Origin: Yponomeuta sedellus
Taxonomy: Eukaryota; Arthropoda; Insecta; Lepidoptera; Yponomeutidae
Reading direction: 5' to 3'
Length of the DNA stretch: 64,000 nucleotides
Assembly (NCBI GenBank): GCA_934045075.1
Contig: OW203726.1
Location: 806,001 to 870,000 of the forward strand
The notes under the pieces are model-generated. The model was not told the origin of the DNA. It did not search any database and saw only the letters and a program-made list of their open reading frames with translations. Positions 41,011 through 52,372 of the stretch are shown here, in pieces. Both the position numbers and the translations under genes were made by a program. How positions within the stretch are numbered: the first letter of the stretch is position 1; every line of letters begins with the position of its first letter.

Positions 41011-41410
41011 GTGTCACCGGAAAATAATAAGATCCGCTAGTTTATAAATTTCCTAGGAAAATTATAAACTTTCGTAGGATTGTAAACGAGAGATATACTG
41101 TATTATCTTACGCCCACATTTTCACAAATTGATAAACTTACGAAACTCAAGCGTAAAATAATAAGTAAGCATTAACAAAACGCCACCTGCGCTCTGATTG
41201 GTTTAATAAGTCACGTGTTCCTGCTCCATCTAGAAATATTCTTGATGAAGTCAAATTTACCACAGAGCTACGAAGGTTTTATAGTGGTCATGACCAAACT
41301 AGTAAGAAGTCGGAATGGACACATTTTTTCTTTTTTAATTACATTCTTTAATATCGTAGAACACAATTTTTGTTCTTTTATTCTGGTAGAGTGAAGTAAG
41401 GGTCATTACA

Positions 41411-42698
41411 TAGGCTGCTACTTATGTGTGCGGAATCTGGGATCCCAATAATTTTAAACGCAATGTCTGACCTCCATGGTCAAATTCGTTCTTTTTTTAA
41501 ATACTGGCCACTAATATTTTTCTCTTATATACGTTAGTATTTTGTTTTTGTTGGGTTTAAAATGTGTTATCGCTGAAAAAATGGAACTCACTCGTGAAAA
41601 TATTCGTGCTATGATTTATTACGATTTTCGACGAGGTTTAACGCAACGACAGTGCGTAGATCAATTAACTTCGACTTATGGTGGTGAAGCTCCATCAAAA
41701 ACGACTGTGTATCACTGGTTTAGTGAGTTTAATCGCGGGCGCACTAAGCTCACGGACGAAGTCAAAGAAGGTCGCCCGAAATCGGTGGTTGTGCCACAAA
41801 ATATTGAAGCTGTGCGAAAGCTAATAATGCAAGACCGCCATGTTACGTATCGCGAGATAGAGGTTATTCTAGGCATATGTATGACGAGCATTCATAGGAT
41901 ATTACATGAACATTTGTCTGTAAAAAAAATTTGTTCGCGTTGGTTCCCGCACAACTTAACTCAGGATCAAAAAGATGCTCGCGTCGAATGGTGCAAGAAA
42001 ACCTTAAAAAAATTCAACGGAGGCGACTCAAAATCTGTTTATAATATCTACACAGGTGACGAATCCTGGATCTACGCGTACGATCCCGAAACTAAACAAC
42101 AATCAACAGTTTGGGTGTTTCAAAATGAGCCGAACCCTACGAAAGTGGCTCGTGCAAAAAGCACTGTAAAGCAAATGGTGGCCTGCTTTTTTGGTATTAA
42201 TGGCCATGTGGCTACAATACCACTGGAGAATCGCAGAACGGTTAATTCGGAGTGGTACACCACCATTTGTTTGCCGGAAGTATTTGAAGAAATACGCCAA
42301 AACAACCAGCGACGCAGAATCATACTTCGCCATGACAATCCCAGCTGTCATACATCTCAGGAAACAACTACATTTTTGGACGGTCAAAAAAAAAGAATTG
42401 ATGGATCATCCACCGTACAGCTCTGATTTGGCTCCCAATGATTTCTATTTATTCCCAAATGTAAAGAATAAATTACCTGGTCAACGATTTTTGACCCGTG
42501 AAGATGCCGTAGATGCGTTCAAACAGCACGTTTTGGAAATAGCTCAATCAGAGTGGAAAAAGTGTTTTACAAATTGGTTTCATCGAATGCAAAAGTGCAT
42601 CGATCATAGTGGAGAATACTTTGAAAAACAATCAAAGCATATTTAGCCATATACATTTGTTTATTTTTTCTATTCCGCATACATAAGTAGCAGCCCTT
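41411..42698 (+). mobile_element. mariner element
   Basis: Terminal inverted repeats GGCTGCTACTTATGTGTGCG (41413 onward) and CGCATACATAAGTAGCAGCC (right, to 42695), about 24 bp with one mismatch, enclose a mariner transposase gene. Exact ends are uncertain by a few bases. It lies inside the long-TIR element. Confidence 0.88.
41581..42646 (+). pseudogene. mariner transposase with one frameshift
   Basis: ATG at 41581. N-terminal paired helix-turn-helix (MELTRENIRAMIYYDF to about residue 110) binds the TIRs; WFPHNLTQ matches the mariner WVPHEL block. Catalytic residues: D in TGDESWIYAYD, D in HDNPSCH, and D in PNDFYLF. The third lies in the next frame, after a run of nine A at 42386-42394; with the frame change allowed, spacing is D34D, the mariner signature. 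The frame then runs to TAG at 42644-42646. A 1-base slip in the A run is the only obvious lesion, so loss of function is recent, or the extra base is a sequencing error. Confidence 0.92.
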
Positions 42699-42793
42699 GT
42701 AGCACATTATGTAATAAAGTAGCCCTGTATTATAGGTACCTAAGATAAGAAAATTCTACCTACCCCGTTTTAAAGTAAAAATACTGTTTGGTA

Positions 42794-42934
42794 TGTAGAC
42801 TTTTAGTCCGGATTTACTTACGGGTGTTGTTATATCGGAAAAGTCCGACCAGGTTTCGCTCCGATTCGCAGAGCTTAATCATGGTGAGCAGAGACAAAGT
42901 CTACAATGTGTTGTGCTAACGAAAGTTTTAGTTC
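42794..42934. repeat. Small structured retroposon G, copy 2
   Basis: 141 bp flanked by 17-bp direct repeats with one mismatch (AAAAATACTGTTTGGTA, 42777-42793; 42935-42951). It shares TTATATCGGAA.AGTCCGACCAGG with copy 1 but lacks the inner right stem, so it is internally deleted. It sits inside the long-TIR element. Confidence 0.82.
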
Positions 42935-43654
42935 AAAAATACTGTTAGGTAGGTAATCGAAACTGATAAATTTTTACTAGTTTGGCAAGTTTGATCGTAC
43001 CTAAGTCTATGGACACAAGCATTACCACTGTCGACATCAACCAATCAGAAAGCAGTGTGTTATTTACCGTATTTTATAAAAAAGTGAAATTAAAAGCTCT
43101 TCTGTGATTGGTCGAACTGTTTAGAATCTTACAAATGGATAATCGTAAATTAATAAATTTGCGAAAATGTGGGCCTAAAATAATACAATTTATCTCTCGT
43201 TTACAATCCTATGAAAGTTTATAAATTTCCTAGGTAATTTATAAACTTGTGGATCTTTTTATCTTCCGGTGACATATATATACCGATACCCAGCGATTAG
43301 TATTTATTGTTTTGACTATTATTAAATTATTATTATTATTAAATTATTTGTTGTACTTGTAAAGATTGAACAATTGGCGGGCTTAATACTAAGTAGTATT
43401 TTATTCTAGCCAACCAACAGGTGACATGGAGAAGGTTCGTAGTCTCAAACAGTGAGGTGATATTTTATTGTCAAATATCTCTGACTAGCGCCGTGTCAGA
43501 GCGTGAAGTTGAGCAAGTTTTTTTTTTAATTCACACGTTTCGTCCCTTATTTTGTAACTTTCCTTTTTTATAGCCCTCTGAAAAGGCTTAATATGACCTA
43601 TTACAGGTCAATCAGCGGTTTCCTAGTTGTTGGGTTTAATTAACATTACATTAG

Positions 43655-44080
43655 GTCCGGGGTTCGAATCCCGCCGAGGGACAAAAAACACCAGAGTGCT
43701 TAGTGCGAGTTTTTTAACTACTTCTTCCTCAAACTTCCTCTATGTCATATTTCTATGGCATCGAGGAAGCGCCAACTAGCGACAAGTATGGAAATTAAAA
43801 TTGCTGAGTGCGAGTTGTAATGGTTTCCGTTGAGAAGTGAACACGTTTACCAGCCAAAACACGAATAAACGCGAGTGCGAGTTATACTGTGACAGCGTTT
43901 TGCCAGTTTGAACGGTTAACTTACTCATACACACTACTCAATGCTCGATTAACGCGGTAGTAAAGTTATTCGATTGGATCTGTCAAACTCGCAATAAGCA
44001 CTCTGGTCTCGGATGTTCACTTGTTTGTGATGTCGTTTTTTATAGTTTCCATGACACAGGGTAACCTAGTGTGGGGCTAG
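43655..44080 (+). repeat. SINE C copy split by a MITE
   Basis: GGTCCGGGGTTCGAATCCCGCCGAGGGACAAAAAACAC (to 43691) continues at 44006 as GGTCTCGGATGTTCACTTGTTTGTGATGTCG and ends ACACAGGGTAACCTAGTGTGGGGC. Box A is missing. Confidence 0.75.
43692..44005. mobile_element. MITE inserted in a SINE C
   Basis: 314 bp with ends CAGAGTGCTTAGTGCGAGTTT and AAACTCGCAATAAGCACTCTG, about 20-bp TIRs with a mismatch. AGTGCGAGTT recurs inside near 43806 and 43877, like subterminal binding motifs. Confidence 0.8.
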
Positions 44081-44319
44081 AAGCAATGTGTGTGCCTGTA
44101 TGTAAATGTTATGTTATGTTAAATAACATAAGCTCGTGCCCGCATCCGGAAGGGGAATCAGAGACTAGGACCTGCCACTAGTCACGATCTGGACAGATCT
44201 TTTTCGCTTTATGAACATCCACTAGTTAGTGCATGCTGGCACATCGGTTTCGGGAACGATGATCGGATTTCATCAAGTATAACTGTCATCTACTTACGTA
44301 CTTAGCTATTTTGATTTCA

Positions 44320-44545
44320 ACCCCTGTATGTTCCCACAGCTGGGGCATGGGTCTCTTCCTGCATCGCAGGAAGATTAGGCCATACTCCACAACGGTCCGG
44401 GTTAGTAGAGGATTGTAGGACAGTGGCGGGCCGTTATCAAGCGCTCATAAGACTTTTGACAAAGCTTAACGACTGCCACTATATAACAGCCGGAATCAAC
44501 GGCTTAACGCACCATGGCCTTAGAAAAAATGCCAGTAGTAGAGCG
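44320..44545 (-). repeat. SINE B, 5'-truncated
   Basis: TTTCAACCCCTGTATGTTCCC end, TGGGGCATGGGTCTCTTCCTGCATCGCAGGAAG, and ACAGCCGGAATCAACGGC. Diverged, with deletions. Confidence 0.75.
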
Positions 44546-45240
44546 GGAGGGCTTAGCTATTTACTTAGTAAAAATTTTAATTCAAAGTACGGCGCAAAGT
44601 TTCGTTCAGTCTTGGTTCAAGTTTCCGGCTCCCGGTCTACTGGCACGCGTCACCGGGCACGGCGGCAACAGTTTATACAGCGGGACACATGGAAACTTCA
44701 TCCCATTTGCATAGTTTATACACCTTTGATTATTGCCTCCTGATCGCCGTGGTTCCGCGAAATCTAGCGTTAACTGGTCCTTTCGAGCTTACGATGCGCA
44801 TAGTCCACGGATATGGATCCTGTTTAAATGTACCACGTCACTGATGGAGACTTAATACTAACTGTACCTATGCTCAGTTTCATATTTATTGATTCGGATA
44901 GAACAATGGATCATATTGTCTGCAAATAAATAAATAGCAGCTCTACTCAAATGTGTGAAGGAGAGAATGATACTTTTTCTACCTCTCTCTCCCTCTCTTT
45001 CTTTCTGGACAATACAAAATATTTGATTTTGTATGATCCCCGATTACTCGAATTTGCCAGCACTGATTTAGAAAATATTTTTTTTAACTAGAAGGGTATA
45101 CCTCCGAGTATCTTTATAATATCCTTTTTCACAACCTCAGAAATTTATGTTTTGGACTTATGTGCTTTAGTGCACCGACTCTAGAATCCGAGGTGTACCA
45201 TAGTCATCAAGTCATGATCTGATGATAAAATTGTTATACG
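44546..45240. other. No gene or recognised repeat
   Basis: Open frames from 44423 and 44514 run out of the SINE B and have no domain. Confidence 0.4.
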
Positions 45241-45242
45241 GC

Positions 45243-45408
45243 ATAAATTTTATGGGCGGCTTGACAACATCTGACGGGCAGGCCCGCCACTGTCATACAA
45301 TACTCCACCAACCCGGACTTGGCCCCCGTGGTGAAGTATAGCCCAACTTTTCTGCGATGCAGGAAGAGACCCGTGCCCCAGCAGTGGGCACGGGTCTGTT
45401 TTTTTAAA
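45243..45408 (+). repeat. SINE B fragment with terminal hairpin
   Basis: GGGCGGCTTGACAACATCTGAC to GAGACCCGTGCCCCAGCAGTGGGCACGGGTC. The last 30 bases form an 11-bp stem (GACCCGTGCCC/GGGCACGGGTC), followed by T7, by chance resembling a terminator. Confidence 0.7.
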
Positions 45409-45879
45409 TGTAGTTTACGTCTTTTTTTTTAAATTTATTTTAAGTTTTAATTTTAATTTATTTCACGTCTATCTCACGTATCTTAAAAACACACGAGGCA
45501 AATAAATTAAAGTAAATATTATTAAATACAAATTCTATCTATGAACTTTTTATTGTGTTTGGCTGTATGGCTGATTTTCTTTGCCTAAATATAGATACAT
45601 TGAGTTGATACGTTAGTGCACTTGTGCACACAACTCGATTTTGTGCAGCCTATATCCTGCACAAACTAGCAATTTCTAAGCATGACATGTAAAAATATGT
45701 GTTATATGCTAATGGGCTCTAGTCCGACGGTCTTAGAAAAATGAGAAAAATGTATCGTAATGTTGACGACTATATTAATGAAAGATTTTAAAGGATTAGG
45801 TACTATGTTATTGTAAGATTTCCCTTGTAAACAGCACAATAGCACACTATTTAGCACTTGGATTATTGTAAAACACTGA

Positions 45880-46015
45880 CCCCTGAGACACAGGCCTAAA
45901 ACCTAGTTCAGGGGCCAGGGTTCAATTTTATTTTATAAGTGTGTAATATCGAAACTGTTTTTATGTTATAATGCTTTTTTATAGAAATAAACTTATTATT
46001 ATATTAAAATCTGAT
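45880..46015 (+). repeat. Retroposon 3' end K
   Basis: GACACAGGCCTAAAACCTAGTTCAGGGGCCAGGGTT and GAAATAAACTTATTATTATAT; compare 33950-34105. Confidence 0.6.
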
Positions 46016-46084
46016 TTTTATTCCGACATTTAATTTTTATTATATTATTTCAATTATTGTTATAGCTAAAGACCTGTTGATGTT

Positions 46085-46350
46085 ATAATGTGAGTTTGAC
46101 GGCCTTCTGTGCCTGCCGGCCTGACTGTGCCACCGAAGGCCTCGGGTTCGATCCCCGGCCGGGCCAAACTAGGAAACGAACTTTTCTATTTTGTCTTGGG
46201 TCTTTGATGTTATCTATGTATTTATTGTATTAAATCTATCGTCGAGTTAGCACCTATAACACAAGTCATTTAGTTGTACTTAGTATTAATAGGGCTAGCA
46301 AGATCTGTGTAATATGTCCATGAATATTATTATCAATAAATTAATTCTAT
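46085..46350 (+). repeat. SINE E copy
   Basis: Box B-like CTCGGGTTCGATCCCCGGCCGGGCC, then AACTAGGAAACGAACTTTTCTA, GTCGAGTTAGCACCTATAACACAAGTCATTTAG, GTCCATGAATATTATTATCAATAAATTAA. The A-box part of the head is altered (ACTGTGCCACCGAAGGCC). Confidence 0.78.
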
Positions 46351-46799
46351 AATTAAGTCTAATTATTATTTATGTTACAAATTTGCACACCGGTCGGTGG
46401 ATCATGATGGATCTTGACAATCTTTTTAAGAACTTTAGAACCCATGTTCTGGCAAATAAACGATTTTGCTTTACTTACTTAGAATCGCAGTTCTGTGAAA
46501 CAAGTCCCAGGTGCGTTGTGTTTGTTCGAAGCCGATAATGGTATTAATTTTCGAGTTTTCCCGTTAAGGCTTTTATTGCCGTTAGTTTTATAACGCGCGC
46601 ACCTAGCCCCGAGTTTAAATTAAACATTTTCACTTCGCCAGCGCAAGTAAACAGCATTTTATAAGCATCCAAGTGCCGTATTATTCCTGCAGGTGACGTT
46701 TTTTCACACAGTAAATAAAATACTCTGGAAGAAGATCCAAGCCCTGCAGTGGGACTATTATAGGCTACATTGAAAAACTACTACATATAATAGTCGTTT

Positions 46800-47060
46800 T
46801 GAAGCGCGGTAGCGGAGAGGTAGAACATCGACTTCTCAATCGGAAGGTCGTGGATTCTAATCCCGACATGTACCAATGACTTGTTTTCTATGTTAAGTAT
46901 ATTTCTAAAGTTATAGGTAGCAATACCACTCGTCAACTATGAAGGTAATCGTGAGGAGACCTGAGTGTCTGAGGTGTTTAAATACCTCAGCGCTGAAATA
47001 CTCTCTTTCAGAAAGGCCTTTGCTCTATAGTGGGATGTAAATAGGCTAAATAAAACCAAA
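46800..47060 (+). repeat. SINE F, near full-length
   Basis: Head GCGCGGTAGCGGAGAGGTAGAACATCGACTTCTCAATCGGAAGGTCGTGGATTCTAATCCCGACATG, body GCAATACCACTCGTCAAC, GTGAGGAGACCTGAGTGTCTGAGGTG, end AGTGGGATGTAAATAGGCT. Confidence 0.72.
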
Positions 47061-47144
47061 GTAGTTCTGAAAAGAACTTATTTCAAGAACTATTTCAGAA
47101 TACCTGCTACTTACTCTGATCTAAAATTTTAGATCAGAGTAAGA

Positions 47145-47203
47145 GCCTGTACGTATTACAGAGAGTATTGTAAAGAGGTTCGAAATTTTACTGATGCCGG
47201 TGA
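47145..47203 (+). repeat. SINE A, left piece (split by SINE B)
   Basis: Leader CCTGTACGTATTACAGAGAGTATTGTAAAGAGGTTCG up to CCGGTGA; the SINE resumes at 47571. Confidence 0.9.
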
Positions 47204-47570
47204 AGCGCTCGTGGCCTAGGCGAACCGAGTGATTGGAATCAATCACTTGGTTAAGCAACAACAGGCGCGGTCAGGTACGGGATGGGTGAGCGTCCCGTGA
47301 CTACCGCTAATGGCATTTTTCCGAGCGCTTCCGTGCTTCGCAAGGCACGTTAAGCCGTTGGTGCAGGCTGTCATATAATGGCAGTCGTTAAGCCATGTCA
47401 GAGGCCTTATGAGCGGCTTGATAACTTCTGACAGTTAGGCCCGGCACTGTCTCACAATCCTCCTCCAACCCGGACTTGGCCCCCGTGGTGGAGTATGGCC
47501 TAACCTTCCTGCGATGCAGGAAGAGACCCGTGCCCCAGCAGTGGGGGCACATAAGGGTTGATAACGATAA
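47204..47570 (+). repeat. SINE B, full-length, inside SINE A
   Basis: 367 bp, flanked by the direct repeat CGGTGA (47198-47203, 47571-47576), which is SINE A sequence. Ends with GGGTTGATAACGATAA, showing the GATAAC tail. Same length as the copy at 51931-52297. Confidence 0.95.
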
Positions 47571-47692
47571 CGGTGAGTAGCCCATTACTTTAGTTGGAAG
47601 GGCGCTGGCACGGAAAGTCAGAGGTCGCGGGTTCGAATCCCGGCATGGGTGGAAATTTTAGCCTCTAAATAGGTTTTTAAAATCAGAGTAAC
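47571..47692 (+). repeat. SINE A, right piece
   Basis: TAGCCCATTACTTTAGTTGGAAGGGCG and GGTTCGAATCCCGGCATGGG, ending at CCTCTAAATAGGTTTTTAAAAT. Confidence 0.9.
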
Positions 47693-48489
47693 TGGTTTAT
47701 TCTGGAAACATGGTGAATTTATAGATCTTATATGTGTATTTAACTATAATTATAAATTTATAACGTATTCTTTTCTATACAACTATTTCTCTATATTATA
47801 TACAAGTATTCTATTCAGTATGGTATTTCCCATGACCACACCGCAGTCTGTAACGCTCACGGAGCACCTGGCACTGGCTGAAAATCAGCGCTGAAGGCTT
47901 GCCCATATTATGCTGAGTCAGTTGCCGTTTATAGCGGCAGTGACACACCGTGACCTTTAGGTCGGTATTAAAGAACGATGCTATTGATCTCAGATCGCCC
48001 AATCATTACTTGAGCGCTGAATCGATGCTCAAGCACTCCCTTTATTTTCAAACAGTTCTTGATCTCTACAGATCAGCCAATCACTGCTTAAGTAGAGATT
48101 CAGAACTGCAATCAGATTGTCTATGATCAAAGTTTGTTTTCTATGACAAGAAAAATACAAGTGTAGATTTTTATTCCGTTTTACGCATGTTACAAAAACG
48201 TGACGATGAAACTTAGTAAATTATGTCAAATATACAGAGGAAACTAAAATAATGTTTATGTATTCGTAAATAAAATATTCAAAGTTTCTTTATTTAGTTA
48301 TTAGTTTGTAATGAACCGTATATTTAAAGGAAGCAAAACGTTCACGCTTCTTGTTTATTTATTCGCTTTGAGTACAGAACGGAACATAACAAATGTCGAT
48401 AAAATAATTCTCTTGACGTCTGTCCATTTATTTATGTTTACTAAATACATAGTCGGTGTGGTTTAATTTGAACATTAATCGCTGTTTTG
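47693..48489. other. No gene or recognised repeat
   Basis: A block with AAGTAGAGATT (48090-48100) recurs near 50275 and 50398 on the other side of the minisatellite. No coding frame of note. Confidence 0.4.
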
Positions 48490-48499
48490 AAACGAGTGT

Positions 48500-49740
48500 G
48501 AGAACAAGGAACTTCACCATAGTGGAAAGAATCCTCCTTGTGGAACATAAAAAGTCAACTTCACTGCAGTGGAAAGGGTCCTCCTCATAGAAGACAAAAA
48601 CTCAACTTCATCGCGGTGGAGAGGAACCTGCTCATGGGACATAAAACTTCAACTTCACCGTAGTGCAGAGGAACCTGCTCGTTGGACATAAAACTTCAAC
48701 TTCACCGCAGTGCAGAGGAACCTGCTCGTTGGACATAAAACTTCAACTTCACCGCAGCGGAGAGGAACCTGCTTGTTGAACATAAAACTTCAACTTCACT
48801 GCAGTAGAGAGGAACCTGCTCATTGAACATAAAACTTCAACTTCACTGCAGTGAAGAGGAACCTGCTCGTTGAACATAAAACTTCAACTTCACCGCAGTG
48901 AAGAGGAACCTGCTCGTTTAACATAAAACTTCAACTTCACCGCAGTGGAGAGGAACCTGCTTGTTGAACATAAAACTTCAACTTCACTGCAGTAGAGAGG
49001 AACCTGCTCATTGAACATAAAACTTCAACTTCACTGCAGTGAAGAGGAACCTGCTCGTTGAACATAAAACTTCAACTTCACCGCAGTGAAGAGGAACCTG
49101 CTCGTTTAACATAAAACTTCAACTTCACCGCAGTGGAGAGGAACCTGCTTGTTGGACATAAAACTTCAACTTCACCGCAGCGGAGAGGAACCTGCTTGTT
49201 GAACATAAAACTTCAACTTCACTGCAGTAGAGAGGAACCTGCTCATTGAACACAAAACTTCAACTTCACTGCAGTGAAGAGGAACCTGCTTGTTGAACAT
49301 AAAACTTCAACTTCACTGCAGTAGAGAGGAACCTGCTCATTGAACATAAAACTTCAACTTCACTGCAGTGAAGAGGAACCTGCTCGTTTAACATAAAACT
49401 TCAACTTCACCGCAGTGGAGAGGAACCTGCTTGTTGAACATAAAACTTCAACCTCACCGCAGTGGAGAGGAACCTGCTCGGTAAACATAAATTTTCAACT
49501 TCACCACAGTGAAGAGGAACCTGCTCGTTGAACATAAAACTTAACTTCACCGCAGTGGAGAGGAACCTGCTCGTTGAACATAAAACTTTAACTTCACCGC
49601 AGTGGAGAGGAACCTGCTCGTTAAACATAAAACTTCAACTTCACTGCAGTGGAGAGGAACCTGCTCGTTGAACATAAAACTTCAACTTCACCACAGTGGA
49701 TCCTCCTCGAGGAAGATAAAAAGTCAACTTTAACACAGCG
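48500..49740 (+). repeat. 47-bp minisatellite, about 26 units
   Basis: The unit reads about ACATAAAACTTCAACTTCAC and CGCAGTGGAGAGGAACCTGCTCGTTGA; start-to-start spacing is 47 bases (for example GAACCTG at 48671 and 48718). Edge units are degenerate (48500-48640, 49690-49740). A four-unit higher-order repeat of 188 bases is visible (GCTTGTTG at 48771 and 48959, then 49194 five units on). Many units contain the palindrome TTCACTGCAGTGAA. No ORF is conserved. Confidence 0.97.
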
Positions 49741-49849
49741 GATTTATATGATAATAATAATTATGTTTCAATTATTTCCAATTTTATGAGCAATAAAAAA
49801 GCTGAGATTGTTTTACTGATTATTTTATTTATTCCTTTTATGACTGTTA

Positions 49850-50005
49850 TGTTATCCTAGCTGCTAAGGCGCTTGGTTACCAAGACCGAGCTTGTGGGTT
49901 CGATTCCTACTGAGGGCCTATATATTTGTACAAGTGGCCACAGTCTCGGTGTACTTTCATGTTTGTGATGTCCTTGCCTGGTTATCATAGTAGGTACATG
50001 CTATG
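49850..50005 (+). repeat. SINE D copy
   Basis: tRNA-like head CCTAGCTGCTAAGGCGCTTGG...TGGGTTCGATTCCTACTGAGGG, then TTTGTACAAGTGGCC, GTACTTTCATGTTTGTGATGTCC, CTGGTTATCATAGTAGG. Same body inverted at 37675-37790. Confidence 0.7.
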
Positions 50006-51530
50006 GGTCTTGCGTGAAACTTATTCAATGAAACCACCCCAGTATTAATGTAACTGTTTTTGCACATAAACACTAATTAGAATCCATGCAGTAGGGGTCT
50101 TGAGCGTCCCTTAAATGCCTAAGGGGCTGCTGCTTTCATTAACTATTTCGTCATAGTAATCAAGGTTTTCGAAAATATGAATTTTGCAATAAACATTCCA
50201 AATTGACAATTATAATAACTGGCCGATCGAATAAGCGTGGTTCCGACCACACTTGATTAAATACAGATTTGATACTTAAGTAGAGATTGCTACCCAAGTA
50301 TCGTTCTCGAATTAGCTATTACTCAGTTGAGTCGCGCTTGATGAATCTCGACTCAAGTATAGTTTTAAAATTAAATGCATACTCAAAACTAGTCTTAAGT
50401 AGAGATTGGCGCTAGAGTACGCTTCTGTAATACTGGCCTTAGTGTTCCTTTCTTTTTTTTATGTTATTTAGTAATGTGTTTTAAGTTTGTTTTGTTATTG
50501 TGGCGTGTGTACTGTGGCTATAATAAATGTTTTTTCTTCTTTTTCTTCTCCTTAATATGTCATGTACTGAAATTCTACTGTAAATTTAATTTACTTGATC
50601 GTTGCTGTCACAATCATATTAACAGTCACTATGTAATTAAAACAATTTCCCGTTTGTAAAACTATGTCAATTAAGGACACGAAATAAAAAAATTGTTTTT
50701 AGAATAGAATGTTTATTTCAAGACACTGAGATCCAAGAACAATACAACGCAATCGCAAAGAAAACCTAAACTGTATAGTAGGTACACTCGCGGTCTGGAA
50801 ATGTTTACCGCCTTAAGGTTGGTAATTGCACGCATAAATCTGTGCCACATGGTCGATGATATTTTGTGATTTGATTAGCCATAGAGCATAGATTAGGCAT
50901 AGAGCATAGAAGAAGCAATAGAGATTCACCCAAGCGAGGTTGCCATCGTTTTACATTCAATTTCTATTATTTCATTCCTAGTCCTTTGGATGCCATTGTA
51001 AAAAAATCAATTATGTCAACTTTTAAATAAAGAAAAGAGTTTCATCATCAAAACTTCATGAATACTCTTTTTGTTAGAATCGATGCTACAACTATTAAAA
51101 AGTAATACGTACCTAGATATAGCATTTTAGACTTTACTGCTCTCTAAAGAATTTAATTTGAAAACTGATAAACATTTTGAGACCGTGACCGTAGTATGTA
51201 CTATCAACATTAAAAAGCAAGTCGAAGTAGTGTTTTGTAAACCTGATGTCAACATGCTCCGCTGTCAAGGCCATCGTGCTGTTGTCGTTTAGAACGTTCC
51301 AACGTTGACGCAAAAGATATTGAATGAGCAAAAAGTAGTTTCTTTGATCGTTATTTCTTTCCCAAAACCAATGCTTTCTAGGTAGTAACGATCGCTTTTG
51401 ATGTCCATCGCACTTGCTAGTGTTTTCAAAATGCTCTATTACGACTGACTACTAACCAATCGAGCTTGTTGACCTATCGAATTAAATGATTTAAGTCTTT
51501 TACCGTTTATTATTATTAGATTAGATTAGA
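50006..51530. other. No gene or recognised repeat
   Basis: 1.5 kb of AT-rich sequence with short frames only (50474-50659, 51134-51331). A block with three AAGTAGAGATT-like motifs lies at 50240-50440. Confidence 0.45.
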
Positions 51531-51534
51531 ACTC

Positions 51535-51858
51535 TTTATTGTACACACCAGAAAACAAAATACATAAAAAGGCTTACACATCTAAGCTATTGCCGTATAC
51601 AATTGGCGGTCTTATCGCTAAAAGCGATCTCTTCCAGACAACCTTGGGATGGATAGAACTGAAAGATGAAGAGAGTAGGTAGGTATGTGTACATGTTGTA
51701 TACAGGAAGAATATGTACATAAACTGACCTCTCGTTATACCTCCTGCGGTTGACTGGTAGAAAATGCTTATGGCATTAAGTTCGCCGCATTGTACAATTT
51801 TATGGTGCAATAAAGTATTAATAATAATAATAATAATAATAAAAATAATAATTTTGTA
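51535..51858. repeat. Inverted pair of H-type 3' ends
   Basis: A minus-oriented end (TTATTGTACACACCAG, CAATTGGCGGTCTTATCGC, CTTCCAGACAACCTT, to 51645) and a plus-oriented end (GGTTGACTGGTAGAAAATGC, CGCCGCATTGTAC, GTGCAATAAAGTATTAATAATAATAAT, 51740-51858) with about 95 bases between. Both tails face outward, as in 271-571. Confidence 0.7.
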
Positions 51859-51930
51859 GCGATTTGGCATTAGCTGTAAGTTACAAATGTAAATAAACAA
51901 ATAATAAATAAATGATGACACACAGTTCAC

Positions 51931-52297
51931 GAAGCGCTCGTGGCCTAGGCGAACCGAGTGATTGGAATCAATCACTTGGTTAAGCAACAACAGGCGCGGT
52001 CAGGTACGGGATGGGTGACCGTCTCGTGACTGCCGCTAGTGACATTTTTCCAAGCGCTTCCGTGCTTCGCAAGGCACGTTAAGCCGTTGGTGCCGGCTGT
52101 CATATAATGGCAGTCGTTAAGCCATGTCAGAGGCCTTATGGGCGGCTTGATAACTTCTGACAGTTAGGCCCGCCACTGTCTTACAATCCTCCACCAACCC
52201 GGACTTGGCCCCCGTAGTGGAGTATGGCCTAACCTTCCTGCGATGCAGGAAGAGACCCGTGCCCCAGCAGTGGGGATATACAAGGGTTGATAACAGT
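51931..52297 (+). repeat. SINE B, full-length
   Basis: 367 bp flanked by 11-bp direct repeats ACACAGTTCAC (51920-51930, 52298-52308). Lies about 75 bases beyond the stop codon of the MBF2-like gene. Confidence 0.95.
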
Positions 52298-52372
52298 ACA
52301 CAGTTCACAACTTAGGAATTCTAAATGCTTTGTATTATGAATGTATCATGATAAAATACGTTGGATTTCGGT

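Larger units (their letters stand above)
41012..43274. mobile_element. Long-TIR DNA element containing a mariner and a retroposon
   Basis: Starts TGTCACCGGAA and ends TTCCGGTGACA. The left 200 bases and the inverted right 200 bases match block by block (AGTTTATAAATTTCCTAGG, GGATTGTAAACGAGAGATA, GCCCACATTTTC.CAAATT, TCTGATTGGTT). Without its insertions it would be roughly 0.8 kb and has no ORF, so it is a non-autonomous long-TIR element of unknown superfamily. Confidence 0.85.

Noticed and set aside
45370..45408. Rho-independent terminator (11-bp stem plus T7)
   Set aside because: Eukaryotic context; the stem is an inverted duplicate of the SINE B end GACCCGTGCCC.
49407..49628. Repeat protein on the minus strand of the minisatellite
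   Set aside because: The frame is open only over a few units and is broken in the others.
48500..49740. CRISPR array
   Set aside because: The units abut at a 47-base period with no unique spacers, and the context is a eukaryotic genome; it is a minisatellite.
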